Below, one piece after another: positions 5,070-7,418 of a stretch of DNA of 7,418 nucleotides. Source of the stretch: an uncultured Lachnospiraceae bacterium (GTDB lineage Bacteria; Bacillota; Clostridia; Lachnospirales; Lachnospiraceae); contig CANSYV010000063.1 in NCBI GenBank assembly GCA_947651335.1, positions 1 through 7,418 on the forward strand, given 5' to 3'. The notes under the pieces were generated by a model, which was not told where the DNA came from, did no database searches, and worked only from the letters and a program-made list of their open reading frames with translations. Every line of letters starts with the position of its first letter. The stretch's first letter is position 1. The position numbers and the translations under genes were made by a program.

Positions 5070-6233
5070 ATGGAACAGCGCGCGAATCTGCTGGAACTAT
5101 TGAATTATATTGACCCAGCCGGGCTGGACTATGAAGAATGGCTGAACGTGGGGATGGCGCTGAACCATGAAGGATTTTCTGCGGAAGAATGGAACGCATG
5201 GAGCAGGCGGGACCCCGGGCGCTATCACTCTGGGGAGTGCGCCCGCAAATGGAGGAGCTTTCGCGGCAGCGCCAGCCCTGTCACCGGAGGCACGGTTGTA
5301 CAGATGGCCATGGACAGGGGCTGGAAGCCAGCCAGGGAATACCAGGAGATGGACTGGGACACACCGATTTCAGCATCCAGGAACGGCAATATGGGAACCG
5401 GCAGAAACTGGGGGCCGGCAGAACAGCTGATAAAATACCTGGAAACACTTTTCGAGCCCGATGAATTTGTAGGCTATACAACAGAAAGCTGGAAACAGAC
5501 AGACGAAAAAGGAGCCCGGTGGCTGCCAAAAAAGGGGTGCTGCGACAGGACAGCAAAACAGCTGATTGAGGGACTGAAAAAATACGGGGATGACATAGGC
5601 GCTGTTGTAGGTGACTATTCTCCAGAGGCAGGAGCATGGATTCGTTTCAATCCGCTGGCCGAGGGAGGGGGCACGGACAAAGACGTGGCCGCTTACCGTT
5701 ATGCGCTGGTGGAATCCGATAAGATATCCATAGAAGACCAGATGGCAATGATTCAAAAACTTTCCCTGCCCGCGGCCTGCCTGGTGCATTCCGGAAAAAA
5801 GAGCGTCCATGCGGTTGTAAGGGTAGACGCATCCAGCTATGAAGAATATCAAAGCCGCGTAAAGTATCTTTATAAATTCTGCACAGAAAATGGTTTTGAA
5901 GTAGACAGGCAGAATAAAAACCCTTCCAGACTGTCCAGAATGCCCGGGGTTATGCGTTCAGGAAAAGAACAGAGGCTGCTTGCCGTAAATGTGGGCAGAA
6001 GAAGCTGGGACGAGTGGATATCGTGGATAGAAAATGAATATGACGGGCTGCCAGAGCCAGAAAACCTGGCCGATGCCTGGGACAACATGCCAAAGCTGGC
6101 CCCATGTTTGATAGAGAACGTATTGAGAAAAGGCCACAAAATGCTGATTGCAGGACCTTCCAAAGCGGGAAAATCATATCTGCTGGCCGAATTATGTATT
6201 GCTGTCGCAGAAGGCGAAAAATGGCTTGGCTAG
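5070..6233 (+). CDS. Primase-helicase, N-terminal portion (PriCT_2 + archaeo-eukaryotic primase + Walker A), cut by TAG
   Basis: ATG 5070 follows GAAAGGG (5057-5063), 12 bp after the helicase gene. The reading frame continues after TAG 6231-6233 to 7253, so this is the first 387 residues of a ~727-residue protein. Residues ~6-80 match the PriCT_2 pattern (NYIDPAGLDYEEWLNVGMAL, then GGTVVQMAMDRGW). A linker holds YQEMDWDTPI (91-100). Residues ~115-310 look like an archaeo-eukaryotic primase: AWIRFNP, VESD (214-217) as the acidic motif, SGKKSVH ending at His247, and D279 with RLSRMPG (287-293). The helicase domain starts at about 340 with Walker A GPSKAGKS (362-369). The whole protein would unwind and prime DNA at the phage origin. 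As read, this fragment keeps the primase and Walker A but lacks Walker B, so helicase activity would be lost unless the stop is read through. Motif assignments in the primase are by eye. Confidence 0.87.
   Translation: MEQRANLLELLNYIDPAGLDYEEWLNVGMALNHEGFSAEEWNAWSRRDPGRYHSGECARKWRSFRGSASPVTGGTVVQMAMDRGWKPAREYQEMDWDTPISASRNGNMGTGRNWGPAEQLIKYLETLFEPDEFVGYTTESWKQTDEKGARWLPKKGCCDRTAKQLIEGLKKYGDDIGAVVGDYSPEAGAWIRFNPLAEGGGTDKDVAAYRYALVESDKISIEDQMAMIQKLSLPAACLVHSGKKSVHAVVRVDASSYEEYQSRVKYLYKFCTENGFEVDRQNKNPSRLSRMPGVMRSGKEQRLLAVNVGRRSWDEWISWIENEYDGLPEPENLADAWDNMPKLAPCLIENVLRKGHKMLIAGPSKAGKSYLLAELCIAVAEGEKWLG
5340..5369 (+). other. Copy 2 of the shared YxEMDWDTPI peptide (primase linker)
   Basis: Encodes residues 91-100 of the primase-helicase, YQEMDWDTPI, in the linker between the PriCT_2 and primase domains. 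It matches the DUF669 N-terminus at nine of ten positions. The following residues (SASRNGNMGTGRNWG) look disordered, as expected for an exposed linear motif. Confidence 0.8.
6231..6233 (+). other. In-frame amber codon inside the helicase domain
   Basis: TAG at codon 388 lies between EGEKWLG and ECAKGRVLYVNLELD, with the same frame open on both sides and a helicase pattern continuing across it. A G-to-A change from TGG (Trp) is the simplest origin; CAG, GAG, AAG, TTG, TCG or a Tyr codon are also one step away. Genes in this window stop with TAA, TGA and TAG alike, so there is no sign that TAG is reassigned. Confidence 0.85.
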
Positions 6234-7253
6234 GAATGTGCCAAGGGACGGGTGCTGTACGTCAACCTGGAACTTGACCGGGCCAGCTGCCTCAACCGCT
6301 TTAGGGATGTGTACCAGGCTTTAAGGTGGGAGCCGGAGAACCTGTCAAATATTGACATCTGGAACCTGCGTGGAAAATCAGTACCTATGGATAAACTGGC
6401 TCCCAAGCTGATCCGGCGTGCGGCAAAAAAAGATTACACGGCAGTAGTCATTGACCCCATTTATAAGATCATCACCGGGGATGAGAACAGCGCGGATCAG
6501 ATGGCCAGATTCTGCAATCAGTTTGACCTGGTGTGCACAGAATTGGGATGCGCAGTGATTTACTGCCACCATCACAGCAAGGGCGCCCAGGGCGGCAAAA
6601 AATCCATGGACAGGGCTTCTGGCTCAGGCGTGTTTGCCCGTGACCCGGACGCGTTATTAGACCTGATTGAGCTGGAAACCACAGACGCGCTGATGAACCA
6701 GGAGATTAATAAAGCCCTCTGCAGGGCCTGCCTGGAGTGGATTAAAATCAGGGCCCCCAGCCTGGAAGACGGGCTGTCCCAGGATGACATGTGCAATTAC
6801 CGGATTATGACAGAGTACTGCGGCAATAAGCTGCCAAAAGCCGAATATGAGGCATTAGGCCGGCATTTAGACGATGCAGAGAAAACTGTGCGGCTGCGCA
6901 CCGCGTGGCGGATAGAGGGCACATTGAGGGAGTTCCCAAGGTTTGCGCCCGTGAATACCTGGTTCGACTATCCGGTACATATCATGGACGATTCCGGGGC
7001 CCTGGGGGACATCCAGCCGACGGACGAAAAGCCGGACTGGCAGAAAAAGAAAAAGCCTCCGGAAGATACCTGGAAGGAAAAAGAAAACCTGCTGAGGCAG
7101 AATTTCGGCCTGTGTGATGAAGAAAATACAGGCAGGGTAAAGCTGGCAGAATTATCTGAAAGCATGGGAAAAGCACGTAACACTGTAAAGGATTATGTAA
7201 AAAGATTAAGCAAAGAATTTAAACTTGAAAACGGTATAGTAATAAAATTGTAG
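6234..7253 (+). pseudogene. Primase-helicase, C-terminal portion (RepA/AAA_25-type helicase core), downstream of the TAG
   Basis: This stretch carries on the 5070 frame with no shift and encodes the rest of a RepA/AAA_25-like hexameric helicase domain. In whole-protein numbering it has VLYVNLELD (strand and acidic residue after Walker A), Walker B AVVID (458-462), and the CHHHSKG loop (499-505) typical of this family. ASGSGVFARDPDALL follows, then a charged Lys/Pro linker (KPDWQKKKKPPED) and a C-terminal winged-helix-like segment, roughly residues 675-727, including ELSESMGKARNTVKDYVKRL. The first usable start is GTG 6252, preceded by AAGGGA only 3 bases away, a poor site. A product made from it would lack Walker A and could not be an active helicase alone. 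It is best treated as the severed half of one gene. The frame stops at TAG 7251-7253. Confidence 0.85.
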
Positions 7254-7341
7254 GCATCACAGCCTGCCATGGCCGGGCCGTAACTGGGGACGGGGCCAGA
7301 AAAGCTGTGTGGGGAATATGTAGGCGGCCACAGTCTGCCAT
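7249..7341 (+). repeat. Imperfect direct repeat at the 3' end of the primase gene
   Basis: TGTAGGC-AT-CACAGCCTGCCAT (7249-7270) recurs as TGTAGGC-GGC-CACAGTCTGCCAT (7319-7341), 70 bp later. The CACAG[C/T]CTGCCAT core is 12/13 identical. A fragment of a possible third copy, AGGCGGCC, is at 7391-7398, 69 bp after the same string at 7322-7329. The first copy includes the stop codon of the primase gene. Confidence 0.5.
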
Positions 7342-7418
7342 AACGCACCGGTCCAGGAGTGGCCGGAGTTAAAACGGTATGGAGCTGAAAAGGCGGCCCT
7401 GTCTCTAAAGGATGGGGG
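7254..7418. other. G-rich tail of the window, no supportable gene
   Basis: After the primase stop all three forward frames contain stops: TAA 7281 and 7341 in one, TAG 7321 in the second, TAA near 7370 in the third. The longest open piece runs off the window (7324-7418, about 31 codons with CHNAPVQEWPELKRYG) but has no ATG, GTG or TTG in frame. The region is G-rich and holds the direct repeat at 7249-7341 and an 8-bp palindrome GCCATGGC (7266-7273). It could be intergenic DNA before the next gene, a decayed gene, or a binding region. The evidence does not separate these. Confidence 0.45.

Noticed and set aside
6231..6233. TAG reassigned to an amino acid throughout the phage
   Set aside because: Three other genes in the window end with TAG at sensible places, and TAA and TGA are also used as stops; no recoding trend is visible.

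Overview
The window reads as part of the replication/recombination module of a temperate phage or prophage from a Clostridia host, most likely Lachnospiraceae-like. This is inferred from the gene families and their order, strong AGGAGG-type ribosome binding sites, tightly packed same-strand genes, and moderate G+C with AT-rich patches. I see no integrase, repressor, structural genes, tRNA, rRNA or CRISPR array. Every supportable gene is on the + strand.

Layout. Positions 1-405 hold the tail of an upstream ORF joined by an ATGA overlap to a 62-residue hypothetical protein, then a 49-residue hypothetical protein. Positions 406-537 are intergenic and contain a strong two-part hairpin. The replication block follows: an SMC/RecF-like coiled-coil ATPase (538-1859, broken by a one-base frameshift near 691-698); a RecA-fold P-loop ATPase of the AAA_24/Sak4-like type (1859-3010); a DUF669 protein, a likely phage ssDNA-binding protein (3025-3468); a superfamily 2 DEAH helicase with a tandem-repeat C-terminal tail (3471-5057); and a large PriCT_2 / archaeo-eukaryotic primase / RepA-type helicase fusion (5070-7253), split by an in-frame TAG at 6231-6233. 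The last 165 bases (7254-7418) have no supportable gene but carry an imperfect direct repeat.

How the genes fit together. The primase-helicase would unwind and prime DNA. DUF669 would coat single strands. The AAA_24 protein would act in strand annealing or recombination. The SF2 helicase would remodel forks or recombination intermediates, and the coiled-coil ATPase would support DNA end processing or recombination. Junctions between the five genes are -1, 14, 2 and 12 bp, so translation is probably coupled.

Most notable. (1) Two of the five core genes are interrupted by single-base-type lesions, which means either a decaying prophage or sequence errors. (2) The DUF669 N-terminus and the primase linker share a nearly identical ten-residue peptide (YxEMDWDTPI) written with different codons, which suggests a shared docking motif. 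(3) The SF2 helicase carries two tandem copies of a ~40-residue helical unit. (4) Base composition drops sharply inside the AAA_24 gene at a repetitive linker, suggesting a mosaic junction.
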